This document shows, piece after piece, positions 37,642-46,509 of a stretch of 64,000 nucleotides of DNA. The notes beneath the pieces were generated by a model. It did not search any database. It saw only the letters and a program-made list of their open reading frames with translations, and was not told where the DNA came from. The DNA lies in IMG/VR virus record IMGVR_UViG_3300025133_005699, positions 41,811 through 105,810 of that record. The stretch is one strand, 5' to 3'. The DNA comes from a virus. Made by a program: the position numbers and the translations under genes. Numbering within the stretch: the stretch's first letter is position 1; each line of letters opens with the position of its first letter.

Positions 37642-38437
37642 CTCTAGAGTTTATTTTCTCCATATTGTCTGCAAATATACTTTGCGTCATTCTCATAGAT
37701 TGATTCTGTCCTGTTTCTCTAACAAAAGATAAGGGTTGTGGGACATGAACCATCATGCAAACTCTTGAGAGCCTAAGCCACAAGTCGTAATCTTCTGTGC
37801 ATCCAATAAAGCCCTGAGATGCTGGGCCATGTAAATTACTATCATAAAATTCCTTTTTTTCTGGTAGCAGTATTGCCTGTAAAAATCTTTTCTTTATAAC
37901 CCCAGCACTATGAACTATACACTGTTCGTGTAGTCCCCTTAGAGAGTATGGGTGTTTATACTCATATTTTTTATAATCATTACCATTATAAGTTTTATGT
38001 ATAATATAGTCAGAATATGTAACCCCAAAATCCTCGTGCTCCATCAGCTTTTCAACCTGTATAGATATTTTATTGTGAGCATACATATCATCGGCATCTA
38101 ATATAGCAAAAACATCAGCCCATTCCCAAGCCTCCCAGATGGCCACGTTTCTTGCCGTGCTGGCTCCAGAATTATTAATCCTAAAAGCTGTCAGTCCATC
38201 CATCTCTCTATACTCAATTGGGCCATCGTAGTAAGGGGTATGCAAGACCTTTTTTGACATTGAGCTTGCGGTAAATGGAGATATCTTTTCCCAAGAATCG
38301 TCAGAAGAGCCGTCGTCTACAACAAAAACTCTTAGCTCTCCTTTGTAGTCTTGATCTAAAGCGCTATGTATAGCCTCCAAAACAAATTCTCCATAATTGT
38401 AGTTGCTTATTATGACAGCGACCTTAGGCAGTACCAT
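37634..38437 (-). CDS. GT2-family glycosyltransferase (267 aa)
   Basis: Classic family 2 transferase: residues from the chosen start read VLPKVAVIISNYNYGEFV, followed by FVVDDGSSDDSWEKI (first Asp motif) and VFAILDADDMYAHNKI (DxD metal site). GCTEDYDLWLRLSRV is the ED-Y catalytic base region. I chose ATG at 38437: GGAGGAG lies 8 nt upstream, and it overlaps the preceding stop by 14 nt. The upstream extension of 22 residues lacks a good site. Cytosolic, no transmembrane helices, so it is not a processive membrane synthase. Confidence 0.8.
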   Translation of the reverse strand: MVLPKVAVIISNYNYGEFVLEAIHSALDQDYKGELRVFVVDDGSSDDSWEKISPFTASSMSKKVLHTPYYDGPIEYREMDGLTAFRINNSGASTARNVAIWEAWEWADVFAILDADDMYAHNKISIQVEKLMEHEDFGVTYSDYIIHKTYNGNDYKKYEYKHPYSLRGLHEQCIVHSAGVIKKRFLQAILLPEKKEFYDSNLHGPASQGFIGCTEDYDLWLRLSRVCMMVHVPQPLSFVRETGQNQSMRMTQSIFADNMEKINSRDE

Positions 38438-39233
38438 TAATGAACTCCTCCCACTCACAAATACAGTCTGGGTTCTCAGAAACCATAAGCTCAACCTTTT
38501 CAATAAAGTTGATTCTAACCTTTTCTTTAGTCTTCGGGTCTACCACATCTTTATCCCCGTGGAGGAATTTATATATAGCAGTCTGAAAAATCATACCGTT
38601 CATTTTTTTGTATGGTTTAATCAGAGCGAGCCGCTTCATGTCGATATTCATTCTATTGTCTATTTTTTCAAACAGGTTTTCTGGAACATCTTCACCAGAA
38701 GTTGTCACAAAAATCCAACCATTCTTAGCGTGTCTAAACGCTTCACCTATCATAAACAAATCCATCTGACCGACGAGACTCAATACAATATGGTATTCTG
38801 TTTCTTCAAAGTCAAACTCGCTGGCAAGCAGTGCTTGTATCTCCTCATTATATTCAACATTAGCGTTGATAACCACTATGTAGCGAGGAGTACCTCTTGT
38901 TTGGCTCTTTATCTGCGCAACCGTATGACGAAGATCTATCATGGCGTTTTTAGATCTAGTGTCTAAAAATACAAAAATTCCAATACGAGGAAAAACCTCT
39001 CTAAGGACCGTTTGTTTTAAATTCTTCTTCTCTTCTTTAGACAAAACCTTCTTCCATTCTTTGGGTCTATAGGTATTACAAAATCTACTAAAAAGAAAAT
39101 CAAACTTACCGTCTTCAGTTTTTCCAGTTTTTTCTGGGTTCAGCAGTTCTATCCTATTTAACTTGCACCCGGTTTGCTTTTTATTTCTATATTCAGCAAA
39201 TACGCAACCCTTGCAGTGTGTTTCAATTTGCAT
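38424..39233 (-). CDS. Glycosyltransferase-like protein with N-terminal Cys motif (269 aa)
   Basis: The N-terminus has a small Cys cluster (CKGCVFAEYRNKKQTGCKLN, residues 8-27; another Cys in FCNTYRP) that may bind metal. The remainder resembles a GT2-like Rossmann domain: RIGIFVFLDTRSKNAMIDLR, RYIVVINANVEYNEEIQALL and NGWIFVTTSGEDVPENLFEK, but the DxD motif is not obvious, so it may be inactive or use another mechanism. It overlaps neighbours by 11-14 nt inside the glycan operon. Function unproven. Confidence 0.5.
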   Translation of the reverse strand: MQIETHCKGCVFAEYRNKKQTGCKLNRIELLNPEKTGKTEDGKFDFLFSRFCNTYRPKEWKKVLSKEEKKNLKQTVLREVFPRIGIFVFLDTRSKNAMIDLRHTVAQIKSQTRGTPRYIVVINANVEYNEEIQALLASEFDFEETEYHIVLSLVGQMDLFMIGEAFRHAKNGWIFVTTSGEDVPENLFEKIDNRMNIDMKRLALIKPYKKMNGMIFQTAIYKFLHGDKDVVDPKTKEKVRINFIEKVELMVSENPDCICEWEEFINGTA

Positions 39234-39660
39234 TATTGTTTCTCCTTGCTGTTATAACTACTTGCATTGTTTCATTATTGATGAACTGTTCTTCTATCGT
39301 TAGCCCCATTTGCTTCAGGCTTTCTCCTAATGTTTCTGCATTCAGGACGGAGGCTATCGAGCTAGATGTATCAAACAATAAGTCATTTATATCCTGAACA
39401 TCCATTCCCATCTTGTTGTAATGGTGACATATGATATCTATATCTTTTTCATAGATAATTATTCTGCCGTTAATCCTAAGCTTTGACACAATCTTACTCA
39501 ATACAGATCCAAGCTCAGAACGTGGAAAAGAGGTGAGCATTGAGTCTATGATGATTTCTGTGGACTCTGAATCATCAACAAAAAGATCAATTGATGATAT
39601 ATCGCTCACCCATATATGATTTGACTCAGAGGGTTTTCTATTAGACAATATAATTTTCAT
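39223..39660 (-). CDS. Reduced methyltransferase-like protein (145 aa)
   Basis: Small protein resembling the C-terminal part of class I methyltransferases: IDSMLTSFPRSELGSVLSKI, then VSKLRINGRIIIYEKDIDII, which parallels the VLKPGG motif. The SAM-binding glycine loop is missing, so it is probably not catalytic on its own. It may be a degenerate regulator or a structural partner. It overlaps the downstream gene by 11 nt and is separated from the upstream GT4 gene by 2 nt. Confidence 0.45.
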   Translation of the reverse strand: MKIILSNRKPSESNHIWVSDISSIDLFVDDSESTEIIIDSMLTSFPRSELGSVLSKIVSKLRINGRIIIYEKDIDIICHHYNKMGMDVQDINDLLFDTSSSIASVLNAETLGESLKQMGLTIEEQFINNETMQVVITARRNNNAN

Positions 39661-39662
39661 GT

Positions 39663-40685
39663 TTATTTCCTGTAGTTTTGTATAACGTTAAAAAACTGTT
39701 TGTTCCAACCCTCAACGAATCGGTCTAGACTGAACTCATTTACAATTGTAGTCTTTGCATTGTCTCCCAACCTTCTGGCTTCGTCAGGATTGTTAAGGAG
39801 ATACTCGCAATGCTCTCTAAGCTCTTCTGGAGTGTTAGCGAGCAGTCCGTTCTCTTCGTGTTGTACAATTTCTGGTATCATACAGTTGTTGGTACTAACG
39901 ATAGCGCACCCGCAAGCCATAGCCTCCATCAATACTGTTGGTACGGGAGAGTGGATAGACGTGTTCAAAAATATAGAAGATTTCTTGTACCCTTCTCTTA
40001 GGGCCTCAAGACTAGGAGCAGGCTCAGATAATCCGGGACTGCTGCCAAACACCCTTATAGGTAGCTGGTCAGGAGAGTTGAACCTAACTGTTTGCTGCCA
40101 TAGGTTCCAGCCACAACACCAATCTCTATTTGGCCAATCGTTGACTACGGATATACAAACATTTTCGCGGTCATATAAATCGCCACCGCCCCAAAAATCA
40201 GTATCTATCCCGTGTTCAATAAAAGAGGTAGTTTTGGATAAATTTTTCCCCCACTCTTCCATATTGTATCGAGATATAAAGCTGTCATGATCGACTTCAA
40301 TAGCATTAAAACCAGCCACCTGAGAATGAACATCAAATCGAATATCCGGTAAAACATGCGTATGTCGCAAGATAGGTATATTGAAAAGCTGTTGAATTTG
40401 TTTGGCAGTCATGATTCTCTCACAGCTCGTATGACAAAGAATTAAATCAAAGTTAATATGCCAAGGCACGATATCAATCTCTTGATAGTTTGCGGGAATT
40501 AAGCCATAGTCTGTATTCCATGTTTTTCCATGATTCATAGAATAGAAATTATGTCCTGTCTTACATAGACCCTGCTCGTATCTTTCATGTGTGCAAAACG
40601 TCAATATATTAAGAGTGTCTCCTTCGCTCAGGGCAGACCTTCTCATTATAGACCTTATAGACTGCTGGCTAGCGGTACTACTCAT
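39663..40685 (-). CDS. GT4-family glycosyltransferase (340 aa)
   Basis: GT-B glycosyltransferase. The C-terminal donor domain has the family motif SPVPTVLMEAMACGCAIVST followed by NNCMIPEIVQHEENGLLA, ending in the usual LGDNAKTTIVNEFSLDRFVE. The N-terminal domain contains FDLILCHTSCERIMTAKQIQ and ATG-proximal Ser/Arg-rich residues with no signal peptide. Retaining mechanism is expected for family 4. It overlaps the next GT4 gene upstream by 8 nt. Substrate not predictable. Confidence 0.85.
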   Translation of the reverse strand: MSSTASQQSIRSIMRRSALSEGDTLNILTFCTHERYEQGLCKTGHNFYSMNHGKTWNTDYGLIPANYQEIDIVPWHINFDLILCHTSCERIMTAKQIQQLFNIPILRHTHVLPDIRFDVHSQVAGFNAIEVDHDSFISRYNMEEWGKNLSKTTSFIEHGIDTDFWGGGDLYDRENVCISVVNDWPNRDWCCGWNLWQQTVRFNSPDQLPIRVFGSSPGLSEPAPSLEALREGYKKSSIFLNTSIHSPVPTVLMEAMACGCAIVSTNNCMIPEIVQHEENGLLANTPEELREHCEYLLNNPDEARRLGDNAKTTIVNEFSLDRFVEGWNKQFFNVIQNYRK

Positions 40686-41784
40686 ATAGCAACTCCTTTA
40701 ACTTTTTACCAATACATTTTATATCGTATTCTCCAGCCTTAGCTATGGAATCATCTTTTTTGGTATTGTATTCTTTTGGGTTGTTCTTATAGGTCTCATA
40801 AGCCACCCTCATTGTAGAGCACAGCGACTCCAAGTCTGGCTCCATCCATCTGGTAAGCGATGTATACACACTATCCATCGAATCTGTTGCCATGTAACAT
40901 GGGGCCGGAGACGATTGGACTTTCCACCCCACACAGAAATCATCCATACCAGTATTAGCCGTATGTATAACAGGTATGCCCATAGCCATAGACTCTAGTG
41001 CCGGTATACACCAAGCCTCTCCAAAACTAGGCATAACAAAACAATCGCACTTACCCATCAGTGAGTGTAAGTGTCTACTTTCCAGATGCCCCGTTATGGT
41101 GATTTCTTTTCTGTAGTTCTTTCTTATTTTAAGGGATCGCCTTACATTGTCTGAAAGGGTCTCGAAATATTTGAGCGTTTCATCGTGACTGTATCCCGGC
41201 TTACTTAGCTTTAAGAATAGGTTGACAGGCTCTGAGGGGTGAAACTCTGTGTGAAAAGCTCGTAACAAAGTTTCGATATTTTTTCTCTTAATCATCTCTC
41301 CGACAAAGCAGAAGTTAAAACATCCTTTAAACTCCCCTACGCTTGCACAGTCTTCTATATTTTGGTAATCTTCTATAGGTAAGCACAGAGGTGCTAACTT
41401 AACAGGAGTCGTTACTCCGCTTTTCTGAGAGGCCGTTATCATCTGGTTGTTAGGAACCCACGCTTCGTCAAGCAGGTTTATGTACTTGTGCCACATGGTT
41501 TCTGAAAAGGTCGCCGTTTCGGTATAGAAGATGCCTATGTTTTTAAAGCTCGAATTATAAGAGTACAACGGCGGAAGTGTGTGCTGAATGCAAACATCTA
41601 CACCTTGTTCGCTCTGGCTTTCTAGCTCCGCAATTCTTTGGTTGCCAGTATTGTGTGAATCGTTAAAGGTAATAGCTCTAGGCACAACATTTACTCCAGC
41701 AGAATCTAAAGCTAATATATTGTTGGCGCAAGCATTTCCCCAACCCGTCCTATCGTTATAGTTTCCTATATAGAGAACTTTCAT
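40678..41784 (-). CDS. GT4-family glycosyltransferase (368 aa)
   Basis: GT-B enzyme. It opens KVLYIGNYNDRTGWGNACAN (acceptor-domain Gly-rich loop). The donor domain holds NFCFVGEMIKRKNIETLLRA, ITGHLESRHLHSLMGKCDCF and FVMPSFGEAWCIPALESMAM followed by GIPVIHT: the E-x7-E motif of family 4 is visible. Length is usual for the family. It starts in an ATGA overlap with the 550-aa gene. Retaining sugar transfer, probably to the glycan made by this locus. Confidence 0.85.
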   Translation of the reverse strand: MKVLYIGNYNDRTGWGNACANNILALDSAGVNVVPRAITFNDSHNTGNQRIAELESQSEQGVDVCIQHTLPPLYSYNSSFKNIGIFYTETATFSETMWHKYINLLDEAWVPNNQMITASQKSGVTTPVKLAPLCLPIEDYQNIEDCASVGEFKGCFNFCFVGEMIKRKNIETLLRAFHTEFHPSEPVNLFLKLSKPGYSHDETLKYFETLSDNVRRSLKIRKNYRKEITITGHLESRHLHSLMGKCDCFVMPSFGEAWCIPALESMAMGIPVIHTANTGMDDFCVGWKVQSSPAPCYMATDSMDSVYTSLTRWMEPDLESLCSTMRVAYETYKNNPKEYNTKKDDSIAKAGEYDIKCIGKKLKELLYE

Positions 41785-43433
41785 CGCTGCCCTCCCTGAA
41801 TTTTATTAGCCCTAATTTTTTCCCACTCATTATGCATCTCTCTCATTTTAGCCATGTGGGTATATGCCAAATTGACATCAAACTTACCCCAATTTCTTAT
41901 ATTGTTGTTAAGGTGTGATTCATTGAAATAGAAATCAACATTTGTACTACTAGCGGTACACTTATACGTAATGTCCCTTAGTGTTCTTTTCCACATATGG
42001 TTTCCAACCCAGTCTGGTCTTCGTAGAACATGATTAAAGAGGAAATCTACCTGCTCTTTGACGCTAAGGTTTGGCGGGATTTCAGTAGCAGATGGTAGTA
42101 TTCTTGGGGCAGAAAACCATGTCTCGGCGTGATTTCTAACTGGCGTCTTATCAAAATAATCCGCCCATTTGCTCGCAGTATCATCCCAGTTATATCGAGA
42201 AAGCGTGCGCTGTCTCATGTTGTAGCCCGCCTGTTTACGTTTCTCATCGCTGGTATTGTAGAGGTCAGTAATATGCTGTAGCGCTACGCTGTTGTCTGGG
42301 ATAGCTCTATTGCAGCCAGTCTCACATTCCATTTGAAGGTAGCTTACCGGAACCTTGAGAGCCCCAATATTGTCTGCGACAGACTGCATAGCGGAATAGT
42401 CAACGGTAATGACGGGAACTCCCGACTGAGACGCTTCTAATTGGGGCATCCCGAACCCCTCACTATTTGCATATTGTATATATACATCAAACAGGCTATA
42501 TATTTGCGCAAGCTCATCTCTTTCTATTTTATTGTTTATACCAACGAGCTCTCTTGTGAAATTTGCACATTGATAGCAATGGTTGATAACGTCATTAAAA
42601 AATGAGGTATTAATATGGCCGCACTTCTTACATCTATACGTAAATAAAACCCTATTGGTCAGCCCATACTCTTGAAGAAGCTGAGGTATTTCCCACCCAA
42701 TATCAGGATAAGATGTGTGGCAGTAAAGATATGCGTTTGGGGCATCGTTAGAGTCTAGAAACTCCCTGAATGTTTTGAATAAGTCTGGAAATAATTTTCT
42801 TCGCTGGTTCCTCATTACCGTACCAAGAATAAACGAGTCTTCAGCTAGCCCAAAATTTAATTTATGCGAGATCTTGTCATGAACAATATCAAACTCCTGA
42901 CTGGCACAGGGAGATGCTATATCTATAAAGTTCAAATCTTGACATTGCCCCAAGAGAACATCTTTGCCGAACTCGGAGTACGCAAACACGGCGTCTGCAC
43001 TAGCGAAGGTATCCATCCACTGGTTATTCTGAGGGGCGGCGTCTACTGTCGGCATTATACACCAATGAAAGAAGTCTCGAAATGGCGTTCTTTGTTGGAA
43101 TTCAAACATCCACCAGTCCCGTATGTCCACAACAAAGTCCGGCATAAAGTCTAACAAGACATGATTGAAGGTATACTCACCAAATTCATATGATGGCTGT
43201 GATTTATACTCATGCCATTCTGGGCTATCTTTTACGGGCTGGTTTGGAAATATAGTCCAGTTGCAGTTCTTGGCCTCTTTATTTGCTCTTGCTTGGTCTA
43301 CATAACAGGCAAGCTCGGCAACCTCAAATCTAGGGTCTACACTCAGGCGAGAAAGAACCTCTTTTGTGTATACAGAATATCCTGTAGGCAAGAAGTGTCC
43401 CTCTGAGCAAAAAAGTATTTTTTTACGTCTCAT
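41781..43433 (-). CDS. Large GT4-like glycosyltransferase with zinc-ribbon insert (550 aa)
   Basis: It opens KKILFCSEGHFLPTGYSVYT, with the acceptor-side loop of GT-B enzymes. The donor domain has FGMPQLEASQSGVPVITVDY. Between the two halves of the donor domain (about residues 275-300) a four-Cys ribbon is inserted: YRCKKCGHINTSFFN then HCYQC. This is not a standard part of GT4 enzymes and may serve partner or substrate binding. The C-terminal 110 residues (VRNHAETWFSAPRILP onward) are an additional domain I do not recognise. First gene of the glycan locus, overlapping the sigma-factor gene by 11 nt. Confidence 0.75.
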   Translation of the reverse strand: MRRKKILFCSEGHFLPTGYSVYTKEVLSRLSVDPRFEVAELACYVDQARANKEAKNCNWTIFPNQPVKDSPEWHEYKSQPSYEFGEYTFNHVLLDFMPDFVVDIRDWWMFEFQQRTPFRDFFHWCIMPTVDAAPQNNQWMDTFASADAVFAYSEFGKDVLLGQCQDLNFIDIASPCASQEFDIVHDKISHKLNFGLAEDSFILGTVMRNQRRKLFPDLFKTFREFLDSNDAPNAYLYCHTSYPDIGWEIPQLLQEYGLTNRVLFTYRCKKCGHINTSFFNDVINHCYQCANFTRELVGINNKIERDELAQIYSLFDVYIQYANSEGFGMPQLEASQSGVPVITVDYSAMQSVADNIGALKVPVSYLQMECETGCNRAIPDNSVALQHITDLYNTSDEKRKQAGYNMRQRTLSRYNWDDTASKWADYFDKTPVRNHAETWFSAPRILPSATEIPPNLSVKEQVDFLFNHVLRRPDWVGNHMWKRTLRDITYKCTASSTNVDFYFNESHLNNNIRNWGKFDVNLAYTHMAKMREMHNEWEKIRANKIQGGQR

Positions 43434-43902
43434 ATCTTCTTATTTTTCCTATTGCCGAGTATAATAAACTATAGTATTCATTCTTTGAAAGGAAAAGCTC
43501 TCCGCAGATGTCTTTTCTGGTATATCCTCTCGATTTAAAATCCAGTATTTTTCTTTCCATCGGTAATAGCTTATCCTTATACGCCGCCAACAAACTCTGG
43601 AACTCCAGCATGTGATGATCTTCTGTGTATTCAGACGGTGTGGCTATTTCTAGTTTTGATAGGCTCTGCCAATCGCTCTCTTTCTTTAGGAATTTTATTA
43701 GGTGGTTTCTGACAGAAGAAAACATATAATTCCTGAGTGGGCCAATTTCGGCATCATAATTTTTAATAGCCTGTAGGGAACCTAAAAAGGCGACCTGAAG
43801 CAAATCCTCAAACTCATAAGATTCAGACTGGTCATTAAACTTTGTAACAAGATATATAATTACATCTAGGTTGTCGTCGATGCTCGCTTTAGTTCTAATC
43901 AT
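43423..43902 (-). CDS. Phage-encoded sigma-70-like factor
   Basis: Protein of 159 aa. Residues about 30-75 match sigma region 2 (YEFEDLLQVAFLGSLQAIKN, then PLRNYMFSSVRNHLIKFLKK), the core-binding and -10 recognition part. The C-terminal 60 residues form region 4-like helix-turn-helix (LLPMERKILDFKSRGYTRKD then ICGELFLSKNEYYSLL). Region 3 is short, as in group 4/phage factors such as late sigma proteins. It overlaps SSB by 8 nt and the first glycosyltransferase by 11 nt. It probably redirects host RNA polymerase to phage middle or late promoters. Its target promoters are not identified. Confidence 0.8.
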   Translation of the reverse strand: MIRTKASIDDNLDVIIYLVTKFNDQSESYEFEDLLQVAFLGSLQAIKNYDAEIGPLRNYMFSSVRNHLIKFLKKESDWQSLSKLEIATPSEYTEDHHMLEFQSLLAAYKDKLLPMERKILDFKSRGYTRKDICGELFLSKNEYYSLLYSAIGKIRRYET

Positions 43903-44230
43903 TCGGTCTTTCTTTTTCGTTGAAAATCTTAAAGCTCTGCACCCTGAAATTTATTTTTTGCTTGCTTTCACCTTGTGGGTTAGTCCATTTTTGCTGCCTA
44001 GCGGAGGCGTGAATGGCTATAATCTGGCCCTTTTTGCAGATTTTATGTATGGTTGTCCCTCCGCTATCCCAAGCCTCGAACTCAAAAAAATCAACTCGCT
44101 TCTTCTTGTTTCCCTCTTTGTCTCTGCGGTATTCTTCAACGGCAAGGAAAAAGGTTACAAGCTGGGTATTTCCAACATCTCTTATTTCAGGGTCAGCAGT
44201 AAACCTTCCCACAAAGTTACAGTTATTCAT
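43895..44230 (-). CDS. ssb: Single-stranded DNA-binding protein
   Basis: OB-fold SSB of 111 aa: CNFVGRFTADPEIRDVG, VTFFLAVEEYRRD, VDFFEFEAWDSGGTTIHKIC and KKGQIIAIHASARQQKW align with bacterial SSB, with aromatic residues for ssDNA stacking. It lacks the usual acidic C-terminal tip (ends KERPND), so partner recruitment through that tip may be reduced. GGAG lies 7 nt before the ATG. A TATAAT element occurs about 35 nt upstream. It precedes the sigma gene and follows the alpha-subunit genes. Confidence 0.88.
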   Translation of the reverse strand: MNNCNFVGRFTADPEIRDVGNTQLVTFFLAVEEYRRDKEGNKKKRVDFFEFEAWDSGGTTIHKICKKGQIIAIHASARQQKWTNPQGESKQKINFRVQSFKIFNEKERPND

Positions 44231-44262
44231 TTACAATCTCCAATAATGTATGCATATAGAAG

Positions 44263-44268
44263 ATTATA
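44263..44268 (-). promoter_or_regulatory. Isolated TATAAT -10-like element upstream of SSB
   Basis: Perfect TATAAT on the minus strand in the 46-nt gap between the DnaE-C stop and SSB. At a 17-nt spacing the -35 position reads GTGTCC, which is poor, so support is weak unless a phage-specific factor is used. Confidence 0.25.
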
Positions 44269-44276
44269 GCCTATTG

Positions 44277-45839
44277 TTACGCTTGGGACACTTTGTTAAT
44301 GACCAAACTTGTATCTTTTTTGCTGGATACTTGACCAAAAGCAACAATTGTATTGCCTTCATATAAAATTTCCTTGAATTTACCATATGCCTCAGGAAAT
44401 ATAACAGCAGAGTCAAGGGTTGCTGTAGAGTCTTCCACTGACAAGAAAGCCATAATCTGACCCGGATTTTTACCGTTCTTTGTTGCATATTCTCGCAGGG
44501 AGTTTATATGGATTGCTACGTTTACGTTGCCCGTTCTACCGTTAACTATCTCTTTACATGTACAGTTAACCGCCGCACTTTGTATGGCATCAGTTTTGGA
44601 GAAGGTTAGCGCCACGCCCATATATTTATTTTCTGCATCTGCAATCCAGTTTGGGTGGTCGGTAAGATCAAATGGCGGAGACTCGATAATATTCCGAACA
44701 TCAAATACTTTGATTAGCCTGTTAGAGTTTATCTTTAGGTTATTTATCATATTATCTATAGCAGCAATGATAGAGTCATCTGAGTTGTAGTTTTCAGACA
44801 ACCATTCTCTTTCTCTGATAGACAAATCCCTATAGCTCTTGTATTCATAGAGAAGGGAGTTTCTATGTTTAGTGTTATTTTTACCATTAAAGGCACCAAC
44901 AGTTATCAGTGCCTCAGCACATGTCTTGTTTACTTTTAGTCCCAAGTTAAACAGGGTATCAAGCCAAGTGAATTCTGCAAAAGTTTTACCTAACTTTTGT
45001 TCTATCTCTGGAACCAAATCTAGCATCTTCTTTGTTTCAGCGGTGCCGACGCCCTTGATGTTTGTAACACCAAAATATATATTGTCCTCTGCCGCAGTAA
45101 AAGATGGGTAGAAGTGTCCCAGTCTAGGCGGTAGGGTTTCTATATCATATAGTTTTGCGTCAGACACAAGCTCTTTGATTTCCACCTGTTGGTCTGGCTT
45201 TCTTTCTGAGTGATTGAGATAGGACTCAAAGAATCTCATCTTTCTGTGAACCTTACAGTATGCGCTCCTGTAGGCATTAACAGCATAAGAAACAGCGTGA
45301 GATTTGTTAAACGCATAGCGATTAGATTTTTCAATCCAGCCAAAGATTTCTTCTGCCGTTTCTTTATCAAGCCCTTCGGTACTGGTTGCTCCAGACAAGA
45401 AGGATTTTTTAACTTCTGCCATCAGACCGGCTTTCTTCTTTCCAATAGCCTTACGGAGGTTGTCCGCCTCTTTTAAGTCGAATCCAGCAAGCTGCTGAGC
45501 GATCTTCATGGACTGCTCTTGGTATACAAGAACTCCATAGGTCTCACTGAGAATTGGCTCAAGGCTAGAGTGAATATATTTAGCTTCGTCGATGCCTGCT
45601 TTTCTATCTACGTAGTGCTGGGTCATAGACTTACCCTCGGTAAACGCCTTTAAGCATCCGGGCCTAATGATTGAAATTAGAGCCGCAAGCTCTTCTATAT
45701 TTCGAGGCTTAACCCTCTTTGCCCAAGATCTACCAAGCTGAGACTCTAGCTGGAATACCCCTTTGGTTCTTCCGTCGCAAATCAAATCCCACACTTTGTC
45801 GTCTTGGAAGTCGTTAATATCAAACGTAGAATTCGCCAT
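44277..45839 (-). CDS. dnaE: DNA polymerase III alpha subunit, C-terminal part (split DnaE)
   Basis: Carries the fingers, helix-hairpin-helix and OB-fold parts of DnaE. FDINDFQDDKVWDLICDGR then TKGVFQLES, the family region after the palm; IIRPGCLKAFTEGKSM; YGVLVYQEQSMKIAQQLAGF; KSNRYAFNKSHAVSYAV, the canonical FNKSH block; FGVTNIKGVG, the tandem helix-hairpin-helix; and a C-terminal OB-like fold. The three catalytic Asp residues are in the other gene (46739). I chose ATG at 45839; an in-frame TTG lies two codons earlier. It overlaps the exonuclease gene by 20 nt. No intein sequence is present, so the two halves must associate non-covalently. About 520 residues. Confidence 0.9.
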   Translation of the reverse strand: MANSTFDINDFQDDKVWDLICDGRTKGVFQLESQLGRSWAKRVKPRNIEELAALISIIRPGCLKAFTEGKSMTQHYVDRKAGIDEAKYIHSSLEPILSETYGVLVYQEQSMKIAQQLAGFDLKEADNLRKAIGKKKAGLMAEVKKSFLSGATSTEGLDKETAEEIFGWIEKSNRYAFNKSHAVSYAVNAYRSAYCKVHRKMRFFESYLNHSERKPDQQVEIKELVSDAKLYDIETLPPRLGHFYPSFTAAEDNIYFGVTNIKGVGTAETKKMLDLVPEIEQKLGKTFAEFTWLDTLFNLGLKVNKTCAEALITVGAFNGKNNTKHRNSLLYEYKSYRDLSIREREWLSENYNSDDSIIAAIDNMINNLKINSNRLIKVFDVRNIIESPPFDLTDHPNWIADAENKYMGVALTFSKTDAIQSAAVNCTCKEIVNGRTGNVNVAIHINSLREYATKNGKNPGQIMAFLSVEDSTATLDSAVIFPEAYGKFKEILYEGNTIVAFGQVSSKKDTSLVINKVSQA

Positions 45840-46509
45840 TTGCAAATGCTTTCTCGAACTTTGTCTTTTGTGAAATGTTTCTTTGGAACTTCAGGAACTT
45901 AATGAGGATATTTGCCGTATCTTTCACGTCTTGAAGGGCGTCATGAGCGTTCTCTTTGCTCTCTTCTGGGAATCCCATATACTCTCGCAGGAAGTCCATA
46001 CTAATACTCTTGAAGTCTCGATTGTTTTCTGTCCAAGAAAATACCATATCCATCAAGTCGATCTTGAAGATTGGATTAAAGATAGACTGCCGACCCCTAG
46101 TATCGGTAGTGCCGTACATCTCGCACATTCTCTGAGCAATAGGTAAATCAAAACCAATAATATTATATCCAGCGGCTATAGGTGCAGTATAAGACGAGCC
46201 TCTAAAGTTGAACTTATTGCAGAAGTCCTCAAACTTTTTCCATACTGTCTTTGGTAGCGGAGCCTTAGCAAGGGCTTTTCTGTTCTTGCCAGTAATCTCT
46301 AGTGCTTCCTCCTCTAGTGGGTCAACCCCAGCTTCAATAGCTTTCTTGTCGTCAATGATGGGTCTAATCTCGCTATTAAAAATACCGCCCGGCTGAATTG
46401 TTAGTTTACGCCCATGTAGAGCAATAGCCGCAATCTGCGTTGGCTGTGTTGTTAGCGGGTTTCTAGAACCTGTTTCAAAGTCAAATACAATTATATCTCT
46501 AAAATTCAT
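45820..46509 (-). CDS. DnaQ-like 3'-5' proofreading exonuclease
   Basis: DEDDh-family exonuclease of 229 aa. Exo I is IIVFDFETGSRN (Asp10, Glu12), exo II is GYNIIGFDLPIAQRM, and exo III contains ENAHDALQDVKDTANIL, where His and Asp complete the site. It probably supplies proofreading for the split DnaE, whose PHP domain lacks metal residues. It lies between the two polymerase halves. It overlaps the 76-aa gene by 4 nt and the C-terminal polymerase gene by about 20 nt. Confidence 0.88.
   Translation of the reverse strand: MNFRDIIVFDFETGSRNPLTTQPTQIAAIALHGRKLTIQPGGIFNSEIRPIIDDKKAIEAGVDPLEEEALEITGKNRKALAKAPLPKTVWKKFEDFCNKFNFRGSSYTAPIAAGYNIIGFDLPIAQRMCEMYGTTDTRGRQSIFNPIFKIDLMDMVFSWTENNRDFKSISMDFLREYMGFPEESKENAHDALQDVKDTANILIKFLKFQRNISQKTKFEKAFANGEFYV

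Noticed and set aside
44263-44268. Strong promoter upstream of SSB
   Set aside because: TATAAT is perfect, but the region at -35 is far from consensus; listed only as a weak element.
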